Positions 10,664-21,149 of a stretch of 64,000 nt of DNA are shown here, one piece after another. Position 1 is the stretch's first letter. Each line of letters opens with the position of its first letter. This DNA is from Cytophagales bacterium. Its GTDB lineage: Bacteria; Pseudomonadota; Gammaproteobacteria; Burkholderiales; Burkholderiaceae_C. The stretch covers positions 1-64,000 of the forward strand of contig JASGCK010000009.1 in NCBI GenBank assembly GCA_030054145.1. Direction: 5' to 3'. The translations under genes and the position numbers were made by a program. The notes below the pieces were generated by a model. It made no database searches, was not told the DNA's origin, and saw nothing but the letters and a program-made list of their open reading frames with translations.

Positions 10664-12114
10664 AATCACTCCTCATCCAAGGCTACGAAGTCGTCATCGG
10701 TTTCGAGACCCACGCCCAGCTCTCCACCCAATCAAAAATCTTTAGCCGCGCTCCCACCGCGTTTGGCGCAGAGCCCAATACGCAGGCTTGCCCTGTCGAT
10801 TTGGCGCTGCCTGGCACGCTGCCCGTCATGAACATCGGCGCGGTTGAGCGTGCTATCCAACTGGGTCTTGCGCTGGGTTCGCATATCGCCGAGCGCAGTG
10901 TGTTTGCGCGTAAAAACTACTTCTATCCCGATTTGCCCAAGGGCTACCAAATTAGCCAGTTCGAAATTCCTGTCGTGCAAGGTGGCGAGGTGTCGTTCTT
11001 CTTGGGTGATGAAAAAAAGACCGTCAGGCTGGTTCGCGCGCACCTAGAAGAAGACGCGGGCAAATCGCTGCACGAAGACTCAGCACTCGGAGGCGGGGGT
11101 ATGAGCGGCATTGATTTGAATCGCGCGGGGACGCCGTTACTTGAGATCGTGACTGAGCCCGATATGCGCTCCAGCGCCGAGGCGGTTGCCTACGCCAAAG
11201 AGCTGCACAAAATCGTGACGTGGATTGGCATTTGCGACGGCAATATGCAAGAAGGCTCGTTTCGCTGCGATGCGAACGTAAGTGTTCGCAAACCTGGCGA
11301 GCCTTTGGGAACAAGGCGTGAGATTAAAAATCTGAACAGCTTTAAGTTCATGCAGCAAGCGATTGACTTTGAAGTGCGCTGGCAAATCGAGCAAATTGAA
11401 GACGGCAAAGCGATTGAGCAAGCCACGGTTTTGTTCAATCCCGATACGGGCGAAACCCGCGCCATGCGCACCAAAGAAGACGCTGCCGATTACCGCTATT
11501 TCCCCGATCCAGACTTGCCGCCGCTAGTGATTGGGCGGGATTGGGTGGAGCGCGTGCAAAGCGAAATGCCTGAGTTGCCGCGTGTGATGGCCCAGCGCTT
11601 TCAAACGCAATATGGGCTATCGGAATACGACGCGACGCAATTGACGCAAAGCGTGGCGTTAGCAAACTACTTTGAAGCTGCAACCAAGGCTTGCCATCAA
11701 CCCAAGCTCGTCAGTAATTGGCTTGGCGGCGAGGTGTCTCGCCGGCTCAATCAGGACGAGGCTTCTATCGATGCCTGCCCTGTAAGCCCCGCCCAGCTTG
11801 GCCTGCTGGTTAGCCGTATTGCAGACAACACTTTGTCTAACAACGCGGCTAAGCAAGTATTGGATGTGCTGTGGACGGATGGCGGCGAAGTCGATGCCAT
11901 CATCGAAGCCAAGGGTCTCAAGCAAATGAACGATACGGGCGCTTTAGAAAAAATCGTGCTAGATGTCATTGCCGCGAATCCCAAAAACGTGGACGAGTTC
12001 AAAGCAGGCAATGCCAAAGCGTTGAACGCGTTAGTTGGGCAAATCATGAAAGCCAGTGGCGGCAAGGCCAATCCCGCGCAGGTGAATGAACTGCTCAAGG
12101 CTAAGTTAAACTGA
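10660..12114 (+). CDS. gatB: Aspartyl/glutamyl-tRNA amidotransferase subunit B
   Basis: GatB binds the mischarged tRNA and performs the kinase and transamidation steps using ammonia from GatA. The 484-aa product has the catalytic cradle (about 8-295) with [13 protein letters not shown] near the start and the family signature around [18 protein letters not shown]. It is followed by the helical and YqeY-like tail domains (about 300-484). Length is normal. The ATG lies in an ATGA overlap with the ParA-like gene rather than with gatA. The separated gatA and gatB should still give a complete GatCAB enzyme. Confidence 0.97.
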   Translation: MKSLLIQGYEVVIGFETHAQLSTQSKIFSRAPTAFGAEPNTQACPVDLALPGTLPVMNIGAVERAIQLGLALGSHIAERSVFARKNYFYPDLPKGYQISQFEIPVVQGGEVSFFLGDEKKTVRLVRAHLEEDAGKSLHEDSALGGGGMSGIDLNRAGTPLLEIVTEPDMRSSAEAVAYAKELHKIVTWIGICDGNMQEGSFRCDANVSVRKPGEPLGTRREIKNLNSFKFMQQAIDFEVRWQIEQIEDGKAIEQATVLFNPDTGETRAMRTKEDAADYRYFPDPDLPPLVIGRDWVERVQSEMPELPRVMAQRFQTQYGLSEYDATQLTQSVALANYFEAATKACHQPKLVSNWLGGEVSRRLNQDEASIDACPVSPAQLGLLVSRIADNTLSNNAAKQVLDVLWTDGGEVDAIIEAKGLKQMNDTGALEKIVLDVIAANPKNVDEFKAGNAKALNALVGQIMKASGGKANPAQVNELLKAKLN

Positions 12115-12164
12115 CACATTACTTATTCACAATGTCCTCTCCCTTCACAATTAGGAGTATTTTT

Positions 12165-13493
12165 ATGAAACGTCACATCGCATCCGTCGCTATTGCCCTA
12201 TCCATCGGCCTTAGCGCGGCATCCTCGGCTAACGCACAAACACAAATCCAGTGGTGGCACTCCATGACGGGTGCAATAGGGGATTGGGTGGGTGGCCTTG
12301 CCAATGAGTTCAATGCCTCGCAAAAAGAGTACAAAGTAGTGCCTGTGTTTAAAGGCTCGTATGACGAGAGCTACGCCGCCACGATTGCCGCGTACCGCGC
12401 AGGCAACGCACCGCACATTGTGCAAATTTTTGAAGTCGGCACGGCCTCCATGATGGCAAGCAAAGCGATCAAACCTGTGACGGATGTGTTTAAAGAGGGC
12501 GGTATCGCCTTTGATAGCAAGCAATATGTACCCGCCGTGGCGGGCTACTACACCGCGCCAAGCGGGGCGATGTTGTCATTTCCGTTCAATAGCTCCACGA
12601 CCGTGTTTTTCTATAACAAAGATATGTTCAAAAAGCATGGATTGGATCCTAATCATGCGCCCACAACTTGGCCAGAAGTGGCTGCTGCTGCGGCAAAGCT
12701 AAAAGCCAGTGGCGAGAAATGCGGCTTTACGCCCGCATGGCAAAGCTGGACGCAGTTGGAGAGCTTTAGCACTTGGCACAACACGATTTTTGCAACCAAA
12801 AACAATGGCTTTGATGGTTGGGATGCACGCCTGGCGTTCAATAGTCCGCTGCACGTTCGCCACATCGAAAATCTTGCCAATATGCAAAAGCAAGGTCTCA
12901 TGAGCTATGCAGGTCGCCGCACCGAAGCCGAAGCCAAGTTCTGGACGGGCGAGTGCGCCATGCTGACTTCGTCATCCGCCGCTTACGCGGGTATTAAACG
13001 CAACGCCAAGTTTGAGTTTGGTATTGCGCCGCTGCCGTACTACCCAGACGTTGCAGGCGCACCGCAAAACACGGTGATTGGCGGCGGTAGTTTGTGGGCA
13101 ATGGCAGGCAAGACCGCCAATGAATACAAAGGCGTGGCGTTGTTTTACAAATATCTCTCAGATGCCAATGTGCAAGCCAAGAGCTCGCAGCTAACAGGCT
13201 ATTTGCCGCTAACCAATAAAGCTTATGAGATGACCAAGGCCAGCGGGTTTTACGATAAAAATCCTGGCACCGACGTGGCGGTGAAGCAAATGATTGTTAA
13301 AACAACGGCGAAATCACGCGGCATTCGACTGGGCAATTTTGTGCAAGTACGCAATGTGATCGATGAGGAGTTAGAAGCCATTTGGGCCGGTAAAAAAACG
13401 GCGAAAGAAGGCTTAGATGCAGCGGTGAGTCGCGGCAATGAGTTGTTAGAAAAATTTGAAAAAGCACAAAAGGCGGCGGCAAAAGGTGCTTAA
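12165..13493 (+). CDS. ugpB: UgpB-like sn-glycerol-3-phosphate ABC transporter substrate-binding protein
   Basis: The product is a periplasmic binding protein of the extracellular solute-binding family 1, closest to UgpB, which captures glycerol 3-phosphate or glycerophosphodiesters. The ATG at 12165 follows an AGGAG site and gives a clear signal peptide (about 1-24, cleaved after SSANA). The mature part opens with QIQWWHSMTGAIGDWV, typical of UgpB, and includes GYLPLTNKAYEM and the C-terminal VRNVIDEELEAIW. About 442 aa, normal length. No ugpA, ugpE or ugpC membrane or ATPase genes are beside it; it lies alone between gatB and lptA, and its end overlaps the lptA start. The cognate transporter must be elsewhere. 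Confidence 0.9.
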   Translation: MKRHIASVAIALSIGLSAASSANAQTQIQWWHSMTGAIGDWVGGLANEFNASQKEYKVVPVFKGSYDESYAATIAAYRAGNAPHIVQIFEVGTASMMASKAIKPVTDVFKEGGIAFDSKQYVPAVAGYYTAPSGAMLSFPFNSSTTVFFYNKDMFKKHGLDPNHAPTTWPEVAAAAAKLKASGEKCGFTPAWQSWTQLESFSTWHNTIFATKNNGFDGWDARLAFNSPLHVRHIENLANMQKQGLMSYAGRRTEAEAKFWTGECAMLTSSSAAYAGIKRNAKFEFGIAPLPYYPDVAGAPQNTVIGGGSLWAMAGKTANEYKGVALFYKYLSDANVQAKSSQLTGYLPLTNKAYEMTKASGFYDKNPGTDVAVKQMIVKTTAKSRGIRLGNFVQVRNVIDEELEAIWAGKKTAKEGLDAAVSRGNELLEKFEKAQKAAAKGA

Positions 13494-14115
13494 ATTTTTT
13501 AGTTTGAAACTCGTCTTGGTTGGTTTGGTTTGCTTGTCGGCACAAGGCATGGTATGGGCTGAAAAAGCAGATAAAAATAAGCCGCTTAATTTAGAAGCTG
13601 ACTCGGCACGCTTTGATGATGTGCAAAAAATCATGGTGGCCGAAGGTGCGGTGGTTGTTACCAAGGGCACGATGGTGCTGCGAGCCGCGCGGCTTGAGCA
13701 ACGCGAAGACCCGCAAGGCAATCAGTTTTTGGTCGCAACCCCCCAAGCGGGTGGCACGGCGTTTTTTCGGCAAAAGCGCGAAGGCCTGGACGAGTTTATG
13801 GAAGGTGAAGCCGAGCGCATTGAGTATGACGGCAAGGTCGATGTGCTCAAGTTGACAGGACGCGCGGTGATGCGCAGGCTGCGCGGTAGCGCCGTGGCGG
13901 ATGAGGCAACGGGTTATCAAATTGTGTTTAATAACTTGACCGAGACGATGAACGTAAACGGCGCTGCGGCGACAGGTGCAACCGCAAGCACCCCCGCAGG
14001 CTCTGGACGCGTGCGGATGGTGCTCTCGCCTAAGTTGGATAAGACGGCATCACCCGCATCATCTGACGCAGCGCCCGCTCTTTTGCTGAAAAGCGTGGAG
14101 AGCCTCAAGCCATGA
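13486..14115 (+). CDS. lptA: Lipopolysaccharide transport periplasmic protein LptA
   Basis: LptA forms the periplasmic bridge that carries LPS from LptC to LptD. The product has an N-terminal signal peptide ([20 protein letters not shown], cut after VWA) and an OstA/LptA domain (about 25-145) with [14 protein letters not shown] and [20 protein letters not shown]. The last 50 residues are Ala/Ser-rich. I prefer the GTG at 13486 (209 aa); a TTG at 13456 would add ten basic residues. Both starts lie inside the end of ugpB. It overlaps lptB by ATGA and leads the conserved lptA-lptB-rpoN group. Confidence 0.92.
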   Translation: MLKFFSLKLVLVGLVCLSAQGMVWAEKADKNKPLNLEADSARFDDVQKIMVAEGAVVVTKGTMVLRAARLEQREDPQGNQFLVATPQAGGTAFFRQKREGLDEFMEGEAERIEYDGKVDVLKLTGRAVMRRLRGSAVADEATGYQIVFNNLTETMNVNGAAATGATASTPAGSGRVRMVLSPKLDKTASPASSDAAPALLLKSVESLKP

Positions 14116-14840
14116 AGCCGATGCGCTTGGTGGCGACGGGGCTGCAAAAAACTTACGGTCGTCGCCAAGTGGTGAAAGATGTCTCGCTGGATGTGTCCGA
14201 GGGCGAGGTGGTGGGATTGCTGGGGCCCAATGGTGCGGGCAAGACCACATCGTTTTATATGGTGGTCGGGCTGGTGCGCTCCGATGCAGGGACGATTACT
14301 TTGGGTGATCAGCCGATTCACCAAATGCCTATTCACAAGCGCTCGCGCATGGGTTTGAGCTATTTACCGCAAGAGGCATCTATTTTTCGCAAGCTCACGG
14401 TTGCAGAAAACGTGCGTGCTGTGCTGGAGTTGCAGGCATTGTCGAAAGATGAGATTGATAAGCGACTCGCGAGCTTGCTTTCGGATTTGCGCGTTGATCA
14501 TTTGCACGACACGATGGCGACAGCGCTGTCGGGCGGTGAGCGTCGCCGCGTTGAAATTGCCAGAACGCTGGCAACCGAGCCGCACTTTGTGCTGCTTGAT
14601 GAACCCTTTGCAGGCGTTGATCCAATTGCTGTGATTGAAATCCAGCGCATCATCCATTTTTTGAAAGAGCGTGGCATTGGCGTGCTGATCACCGATCACA
14701 ACGTTCGAGAAACACTTGGTATTTGCGACCGAGCGACCATCATTAGCGAGGGTCGTGTGTTGGCGCAAGGGACACCATCGCAAATTATTGACAATGCCGA
14801 TGTGCGCCGCGTGTATTTGGGTGAGCACTTCCGTATGTGA
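14112..14840 (+). CDS. lptB: LPS export ABC transporter ATP-binding protein LptB
   Basis: LptB is the cytoplasmic ATPase that powers LPS extraction by LptFG. The 242-aa product has Walker [10 protein letters not shown] (38-46), the Q-loop near LPQEAS, the signature [13 protein letters not shown] and Walker [14 protein letters not shown]. The C-terminal part has [14 protein letters not shown] with the switch His. Length and order match LptB. Its ATG overlaps the lptA stop; rpoN follows after 11 bp, the usual arrangement. Confidence 0.97.
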   Translation: MKPMRLVATGLQKTYGRRQVVKDVSLDVSEGEVVGLLGPNGAGKTTSFYMVVGLVRSDAGTITLGDQPIHQMPIHKRSRMGLSYLPQEASIFRKLTVAENVRAVLELQALSKDEIDKRLASLLSDLRVDHLHDTMATALSGGERRRVEIARTLATEPHFVLLDEPFAGVDPIAVIEIQRIIHFLKERGIGVLITDHNVRETLGICDRATIISEGRVLAQGTPSQIIDNADVRRVYLGEHFRM

Positions 14841-14851
14841 GATAGGCGTGT

Positions 14852-16366
14852 GTGAAGCAAGGACTCTCTTTAGGCTTTTCGCAAAGCTTGACTCTTACCC
14901 CGCAGCTTCAGCAGTCAATTCGGCTGCTTCAACTCTCTAGCCTTGAGCTAGAGCAAGAGGTTGAGCAACAACTAGCAACCAATCCTTTTTTAGCGCGCGA
15001 TGATGAGGTGAGTGAGCGCGAGCGCTTCGATTATGCCGAGGGCAGTGATGAAGCGCCGCTACTCACGGCTGATGAGTTAGATTGGGATGGTGATGGCACG
15101 GTAGAGCTTGCGCCAAACGATAGCGAATGGGGTGTCGAGGCGCAAAGTCACAGTCAAACCCATGCCAGTCAATACGTGGACGGCGACGTAGACCCTTTTG
15201 GTCGGTTGACGAGCGCCACCAGTTTGTCCGAACATCTCAAGCGTCAAGCGCAGCATTTGCGCCTCTGCGAAACGGATGTGGCGAGTTTGCATTTTTTAAT
15301 CGACTCACTGGATGAGCGTGGATTTTTAACCGAATCACTAGATGAGCTGGCCGCTTGCTTGAGTAGCGATCCAGAAGACGTGGCGCGTTTGGTTGATCAG
15401 TTGCGTATCGCGCGGCAATGGCTACTTCACTTAGAGCCGTGCGGCGTGGGCGCGCAAGATGTTGGCGAGTGTTTGCGTATGCAATTACGCGCAGCCGAAG
15501 CGGCGCATACGGGCGGTGAGGTGGCTCTTTATGCCGCTGCCAAGCAGCTGCTCAATCTTCCGTTGTCGGTGCTGGCTAAGCGTAACGTGTTGCAATTAGT
15601 TGCATCGAATGGCTTCTCGGAGAGCCTTATCCAGCAAGGCTTGCAGCTTATTTCAACTTTTGAGCCTCTACCCAGTCGGCGTTTTATACCGCTGGTTGAT
15701 AGCGTTGTGGTGCCGGATGTTTATGTCTACCCAATTAAACGTAAAAATGCAGACCGACTGAAATTTGAAGTTGAGTTGAATACCGATGTGATGCCCAAAC
15801 TCAAAGTGGATGAAGTCACCGCACAACTGCTCAAACTGCAAAAAGCGCGTGAAAAAGCGAAGGCTGATGGCAAGCACACAGCCACCGAAGTGATGCAGCA
15901 AACGCTGGCTGAGGCGCGCGGATTTATCAAAAGTTTGACGCAACGCTTTGACACCATTTTGCGTGTGGCCAAAGCGATTGTGTCCAGGCAAGAGCAATTT
16001 TTGCAGCATGGTGCCGTGGCGATGCGGCCACTCGTGCTGCGCGATATTGCCGATGAGCTGGGGCTGCACGAGTCCACTGTGTCGCGCGTCACCACAAGCA
16101 AATACATGGCAACGCCGCAAGGCACGTTTGAGTTCAAATATTTCTTTGACACCCGCCTTGGCACCGACTCGGGCGGCGAGACTTCGGGCACAGCGGTGCG
16201 GGCGCTCATCGCGCAGTTCATTGCGGCAGAAAATAAAAGCAAGCCATTGTCAGATGGAAAAATAGCGGATTTGCTGGCTGCGCAAGGCATCGCGTGTGCA
16301 AGGCGAACGGTTGCAAAGTACCGCGAAGCGCTGCGAATACCGACAGCGAGTTTGCGCAAAATGTGA
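14852..16366 (+). CDS. rpoN: RNA polymerase sigma-54 factor RpoN
   Basis: RpoN directs RNA polymerase to -24/-12 promoters that need enhancer-binding ATPases, often nitrogen or motility genes. The 504-aa product starts at GTG. Region I is Gln/Leu-rich (SLTLTPQLQQSIRLLQLSSL, about 11-30), followed by an acidic linker (about 50-110) and the core-binding domain (about 125-310). The helix-turn-helix is near ELGLHESTVSRV, and the RpoN box ARRTVAKYR is at 483-491. All hallmark parts are intact. It lies 11 bp after lptB. The hpf and ptsN genes that often follow rpoN are absent; an rlmL-like gene follows instead. Confidence 0.97.
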   Translation: MKQGLSLGFSQSLTLTPQLQQSIRLLQLSSLELEQEVEQQLATNPFLARDDEVSERERFDYAEGSDEAPLLTADELDWDGDGTVELAPNDSEWGVEAQSHSQTHASQYVDGDVDPFGRLTSATSLSEHLKRQAQHLRLCETDVASLHFLIDSLDERGFLTESLDELAACLSSDPEDVARLVDQLRIARQWLLHLEPCGVGAQDVGECLRMQLRAAEAAHTGGEVALYAAAKQLLNLPLSVLAKRNVLQLVASNGFSESLIQQGLQLISTFEPLPSRRFIPLVDSVVVPDVYVYPIKRKNADRLKFEVELNTDVMPKLKVDEVTAQLLKLQKAREKAKADGKHTATEVMQQTLAEARGFIKSLTQRFDTILRVAKAIVSRQEQFLQHGAVAMRPLVLRDIADELGLHESTVSRVTTSKYMATPQGTFEFKYFFDTRLGTDSGGETSGTAVRALIAQFIAAENKSKPLSDGKIADLLAAQGIACARRTVAKYREALRIPTASLRKM

Positions 16367-16387
16367 CGTGTCCACGACAATCAACGT

Positions 16388-17626
16388 ATGTCTCAAAAAT
16401 CACTTTCTCTTTTTCTACCCTGCGCCGCTGGCGTTGAGGACTTTTTGCGTGCTGAAGTCGGGCAGACTTTGGGGAGAAGTCATAGCTCTTTGTCGCAGTC
16501 CCAGCGCGGCGGCGTGGCGCTCATGGGCGATCAAAGCGACGTGATGCTGCTCAATTTGCATAGCCGTTTGTGCCAGCGGGTGTTGATTCGTATGGCGCAC
16601 GCGCCTTATCGCTCGGAGCTAGATATTTATGAAGTGGCGAAAGCGGTAGAGTGGGATGCGTGGTTTAACGCCAGTCGTACTTTCAAAATCGAAATCACCG
16701 CGCAGCACAGTCCGCTCAAGAGCTTGAACTTTGCCGCGCTGCGTGTCAAAGATGCGATTTGTGATCGCTTTCGCGATCTGGTGGGCGAGCGTCCCAGCGT
16801 TGATACGCGCTATGCCGATATGCGCGTGTATGTGCATTTGACGGCGGAGCAGGTGACGCTTTATTTGGATACGTCGGGCGAGCCGCTCTTTAAGCGCGGT
16901 TGGCGCGAGGAAGTAGGCGAAGCACCTTTGAAGGAGACGCTCGCCGCCGCCATGCTGGCAGCGATTGGCTGGGAGCAAGCCTCTTCGCAAGGTGTGCCGC
17001 TGTATGACCCTTGCTGCGGCTCGGGCACGATTGCGATTGAGGCGGCGCAAATCGCGTGTCACATCGCGCCAGGCTTAAATCGCTTTTTTGCGTTTGAAAA
17101 GTTTGATGGTTTTGCCCCCGAGCCTTGGGAAGCCTTGCGGCAAGAGGCTCTTGCGCGAATTCGTACATCGTCAGCGGCTATCTACGCCAGCGATGTGGCG
17201 CATCGTATGGTTGATTTTGCCCAGCGTAATGCCGAGCGAGCAGGCCCGCAAGACATGGTGAGCAAGGCCATTCATTTTAGGGGGGGAGACGCTTTGCAGC
17301 GTATGCCGCCCGTGGAGTTGGCAGCGGGACAGGCGGGCTTGCTCATTCTCAATCCACCGTATGGTGAGCGCATTGAAACGGGTGGGTTCTCTAAAGCGAT
17401 GACCGAAGATGGACAAGATTTTTTTGCATTACTTGCCACGCATTGGAAGCAAAATTTTGCAGGTTGGACGGGCTGGATTTTGTCGCCCGATTTGAAATTG
17501 CCAACACGCATGCGCCTCAAAGAATCGCGCCGCGTGCCAATGTGGAATGGCCCGATCGAGTGCCGCTTGTTTAAGTTTGACATGGTCAAAGGCGCGGCAC
17601 GCGAAGTGAAGGCGGCTCAAGCGTGA
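16388..17626 (+). CDS. rlmL: THUMP-domain 23S rRNA (guanine-N2) methyltransferase, RlmL-like
   Basis: The 412-aa product has a THUMP RNA-binding domain (about 55-165) followed by a Rossmann SAM-dependent methyltransferase domain with DPCCGSGT (207-214) and the amino-methyltransferase motif NPPY (322-325). This matches the N-terminal half of E. coli RlmL, which makes m2G2445 in 23S rRNA. The RlmK half of the E. coli fusion is absent here, as in many betaproteobacteria. It follows rpoN by 21 bp, and its TGA overlaps the GTG of the next gene. The target position is inferred from the family. Confidence 0.88.
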   Translation: MSQKSLSLFLPCAAGVEDFLRAEVGQTLGRSHSSLSQSQRGGVALMGDQSDVMLLNLHSRLCQRVLIRMAHAPYRSELDIYEVAKAVEWDAWFNASRTFKIEITAQHSPLKSLNFAALRVKDAICDRFRDLVGERPSVDTRYADMRVYVHLTAEQVTLYLDTSGEPLFKRGWREEVGEAPLKETLAAAMLAAIGWEQASSQGVPLYDPCCGSGTIAIEAAQIACHIAPGLNRFFAFEKFDGFAPEPWEALRQEALARIRTSSAAIYASDVAHRMVDFAQRNAERAGPQDMVSKAIHFRGGDALQRMPPVELAAGQAGLLILNPPYGERIETGGFSKAMTEDGQDFFALLATHWKQNFAGWTGWILSPDLKLPTRMRLKESRRVPMWNGPIECRLFKFDMVKGAAREVKAAQA

Positions 17627-18063
17627 CGGACAGCATTCATATCACCGACATAGAGGCGGCCATTAACTATTGGCGTGCGCAGTCACCCAGCAAGGACGGC
17701 GTGAGTTTGTGCCCTGAGCTGCGTGAGTTAGCCAGCGTTTATGCCCTCATGGTGTTCTATCGCAAAGATGAAGTTGTCGCGCATGGAATGCCCGCAAAGG
17801 CTTATGCGGCGTGGCTTGTGTGGTACGAGTCCACACCAGATACGCCCTGTATTGCGATTTGCTCAACCAGCCAAGGTGATGCGCATTGCAAGGGCTGCGG
17901 ACGCACGTTTGATGAGGTGCAGCATTGGCCTGAATTCACGCCTGTACAAAAGCGCCAAACATGGCGGCGCATTACCACCGAGGGTATTGCGTGGCGCTTT
18001 AACCGTTACGCCGAACGCGCGATGGAAAACGCGGACGAGCGCATGGCATCAAGATTGATTTAA
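17623..18063 (+). CDS. DUF3717-DUF1289 domain protein
   Basis: The 146-aa product joins two small domains. Residues 4-70 match the DUF3717 pattern (IHITDIEAAINYWRAQSP). Residues 74-120 match DUF1289, with a four-Cys set (Cys76, Cys80, Cys89, Cys92) in PCIAIC and CKGCGRT that could bind zinc or iron. Both families are uncharacterised, and this combination is typical of Burkholderiales. The GTG start overlaps the rlmL-like stop as GTGA, so the two are probably co-translated. Function unknown. Confidence 0.85.
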   Translation: MTDSIHITDIEAAINYWRAQSPSKDGVSLCPELRELASVYALMVFYRKDEVVAHGMPAKAYAAWLVWYESTPDTPCIAICSTSQGDAHCKGCGRTFDEVQHWPEFTPVQKRQTWRRITTEGIAWRFNRYAERAMENADERMASRLI

Positions 18064-18097
18064 TGATGAAGCGATGGCGCACCTTGCCGTCGCTGCA

Positions 18098-19516
<1,419 letters not shown>

Positions 19517-19568
19517 TTAGGCGGTAGGGTGTCCACGATGCGCCCTACGGGTTCGTTAGAATGAAACC

Positions 19569-20183
19569 ATGAAACTCATATACGCTAACGCCAGTCCTTA
19601 TGCCCGCAAAGTTCGCATCGTGCTGGCGGAAAAAAAACTCGATTACCAGCTTGCGATAGAAAACCCTTGGGTGCCCGAGACCACGATTGGCGCGTCCAAT
19701 CCGCTGGGCAAAGTGCCGTGCTTGGTGCTGGAGGGCGGCGAGGCGCTATTTGATTCGCGCGTGATTGTGGAGTATCTGGACACGCTCTCGCCTGTGGGTA
19801 AGTTGATTCCGCCCAATGGCCGTGAGCGTGCGGAAGTTAAAACATGGGAAGCCTTGGCCGATGGCGTGATGGATGCGGCGCTGACCGTGCGCATGGAGCA
19901 AACATGGCCGCATCGCACGCCCGAACAGCGTTCGCAACTGTGGATTGATCGGCATTTGGGCAAGATTACCGCAGGGCTTGCCGCGATGAGCCAAGGGCTT
20001 GGCGATAAACCATATTGCGGCAACATTCACATGAATTTGGCGGATATTGCCGTTGGCACAGCCTTGGGCTATTTAGACTTCAGATTTCCGCAAATTGATT
20101 GGCGCACGCCGTATCCAAACTTAGCGAAGCTGTTTGAAAAGCTCTCAATGCGGCAGAGTTTTATGGATACCGTGCCAGCTTGA
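19569..20183 (+). CDS. Glutathione S-transferase, YibF-like
   Basis: The 204-aa product has a thioredoxin-fold GST N-domain (about 1-80; MKLIYANASPYARKVRIVLA, with LGKVPCLVLEGGEALFDSRV forming the cis-Pro and Ser/Arg glutathione site) and an all-helical C-domain (about 85-200). It resembles E. coli YibF, whose natural substrate is not settled. A TAGAAT hexamer ends 6 bp before the ATG, so the mRNA may be leaderless or nearly so. It faces gshB, 7 bp away, on the opposite strand, a glutathione-related pairing. Confidence 0.85.
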   Translation: MKLIYANASPYARKVRIVLAEKKLDYQLAIENPWVPETTIGASNPLGKVPCLVLEGGEALFDSRVIVEYLDTLSPVGKLIPPNGRERAEVKTWEALADGVMDAALTVRMEQTWPHRTPEQRSQLWIDRHLGKITAGLAAMSQGLGDKPYCGNIHMNLADIAVGTALGYLDFRFPQIDWRTPYPNLAKLFEKLSMRQSFMDTVPA

Positions 20184-20189
20184 TAGGTG

Positions 20190-21149
20190 TCATCCCCGCG
20201 AAGACTCAGTTGCCGCTTCCACCGCAGCCACAAACATCGCCGCCACATCACATCCTGTTTGATCAAAAATCTCTTGAAAGCACGTGGGGCTGGTCACGTT
20301 GATTTCGGTCAGCTTATCGCCAATCACATCTAGACCAACTAGCAGCAAGCCACGCCCAGCAAGGGTTTCGCCTAGTTCTGTGGCAATTTTTAAATCGGAA
20401 TCGGATAGTTTTTGCGCCACGCCTTTGCCGCCTGCTGCCAAATTGCCGCGCACTTCACCGCCTTGTGGAATGCGTGCCAAGGCATACGGAACGGGCTTAC
20501 CGCCAATCAGCAGCACGCGCTTGTCGCCATCTTTGATGGCGGGCAAATAACGTTGCGCCATGATGGTTTGTGTGCCGTCGGCGGTGAGTGTTTCAGCAAT
20601 CGCGCCTAAGTTAAGCGCATCATCGCGGACACGAAAAATCCCCACACCACCCATGCCGTCTAGCGGTTTTAAGATGACGTCTTGATGTTCGGCGTGGAAG
20701 GCTTTAATGCGTGCTATGTCGCGCGTCACAAGCGTTGGCGCGGCAAGATGCGCAAACTCCATCAGCGCTAATTTTTCGGGGTGATCGCGCAGTGCGCGTG
20801 GGCTATTTAAGACTTTTGCACCTTCGCGCTCGGCTTGCTCAAGCAGGTGCGTGGCATAGAAATATTCAGAATCAAACGGCGGGTCTTTGCGCATGATGAC
20901 TGCGTCAAACGCCTTGAGGGGCGTGGCTTGCAAGGGCGATGCCACGTACCAAGCCCTATCCGCTTGGCCTGTGAGCGTGATGATTTGCGTATCCGCCACA
21001 ACACCGCTTGCCTGCGCCCAACGTATGTTTGACACTTCGCAAGCGTTAATCGTGTGCCCGCGCTTGGCCGCTTCACGCATCATGGCAAACGTCGTGTCTT
21101 TGTAGATTTTGAAGCTAGCAAGCGGATCGGCAATAAAGAGGATATGCAT
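20190..21149 (-). CDS. gshB: Glutathione synthetase
   Basis: GshB joins gamma-glutamylcysteine and glycine with ATP to form glutathione. The 319-aa product has the prokaryotic N-terminal domain (MHILFIADPLASFKIYKDTT, about 1-120) and an ATP-grasp domain with DVILKPLDGMGGVGIFRV and the C-terminal LLLVGLDVIGDKLTEINVTS that supplies metal ligands. Length is typical. Its ATG directly abuts the kup stop codon, so the two are co-transcribed. gshA is not in the window. Confidence 0.96.
   Translation of the reverse strand: MHILFIADPLASFKIYKDTTFAMMREAAKRGHTINACEVSNIRWAQASGVVADTQIITLTGQADRAWYVASPLQATPLKAFDAVIMRKDPPFDSEYFYATHLLEQAEREGAKVLNSPRALRDHPEKLALMEFAHLAAPTLVTRDIARIKAFHAEHQDVILKPLDGMGGVGIFRVRDDALNLGAIAETLTADGTQTIMAQRYLPAIKDGDKRVLLIGGKPVPYALARIPQGGEVRGNLAAGGKGVAQKLSDSDLKIATELGETLAGRGLLLVGLDVIGDKLTEINVTSPTCFQEIFDQTGCDVAAMFVAAVEAATESSRG

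Noticed and set aside
18071-18093. 8-bp hairpin between the DUF1289 gene and purB as a terminator
   Set aside because: Neither strand has a T-run after the stem, and one pair is G-T. Too weak to call.
19522-19550. Imperfect hairpin GTAGGGTG..CGCCCTAC between purB and the GST gene
   Set aside because: It resembles a common intergenic repeat but is short and mismatched; no second copy was seen, so it is not listed as a feature.
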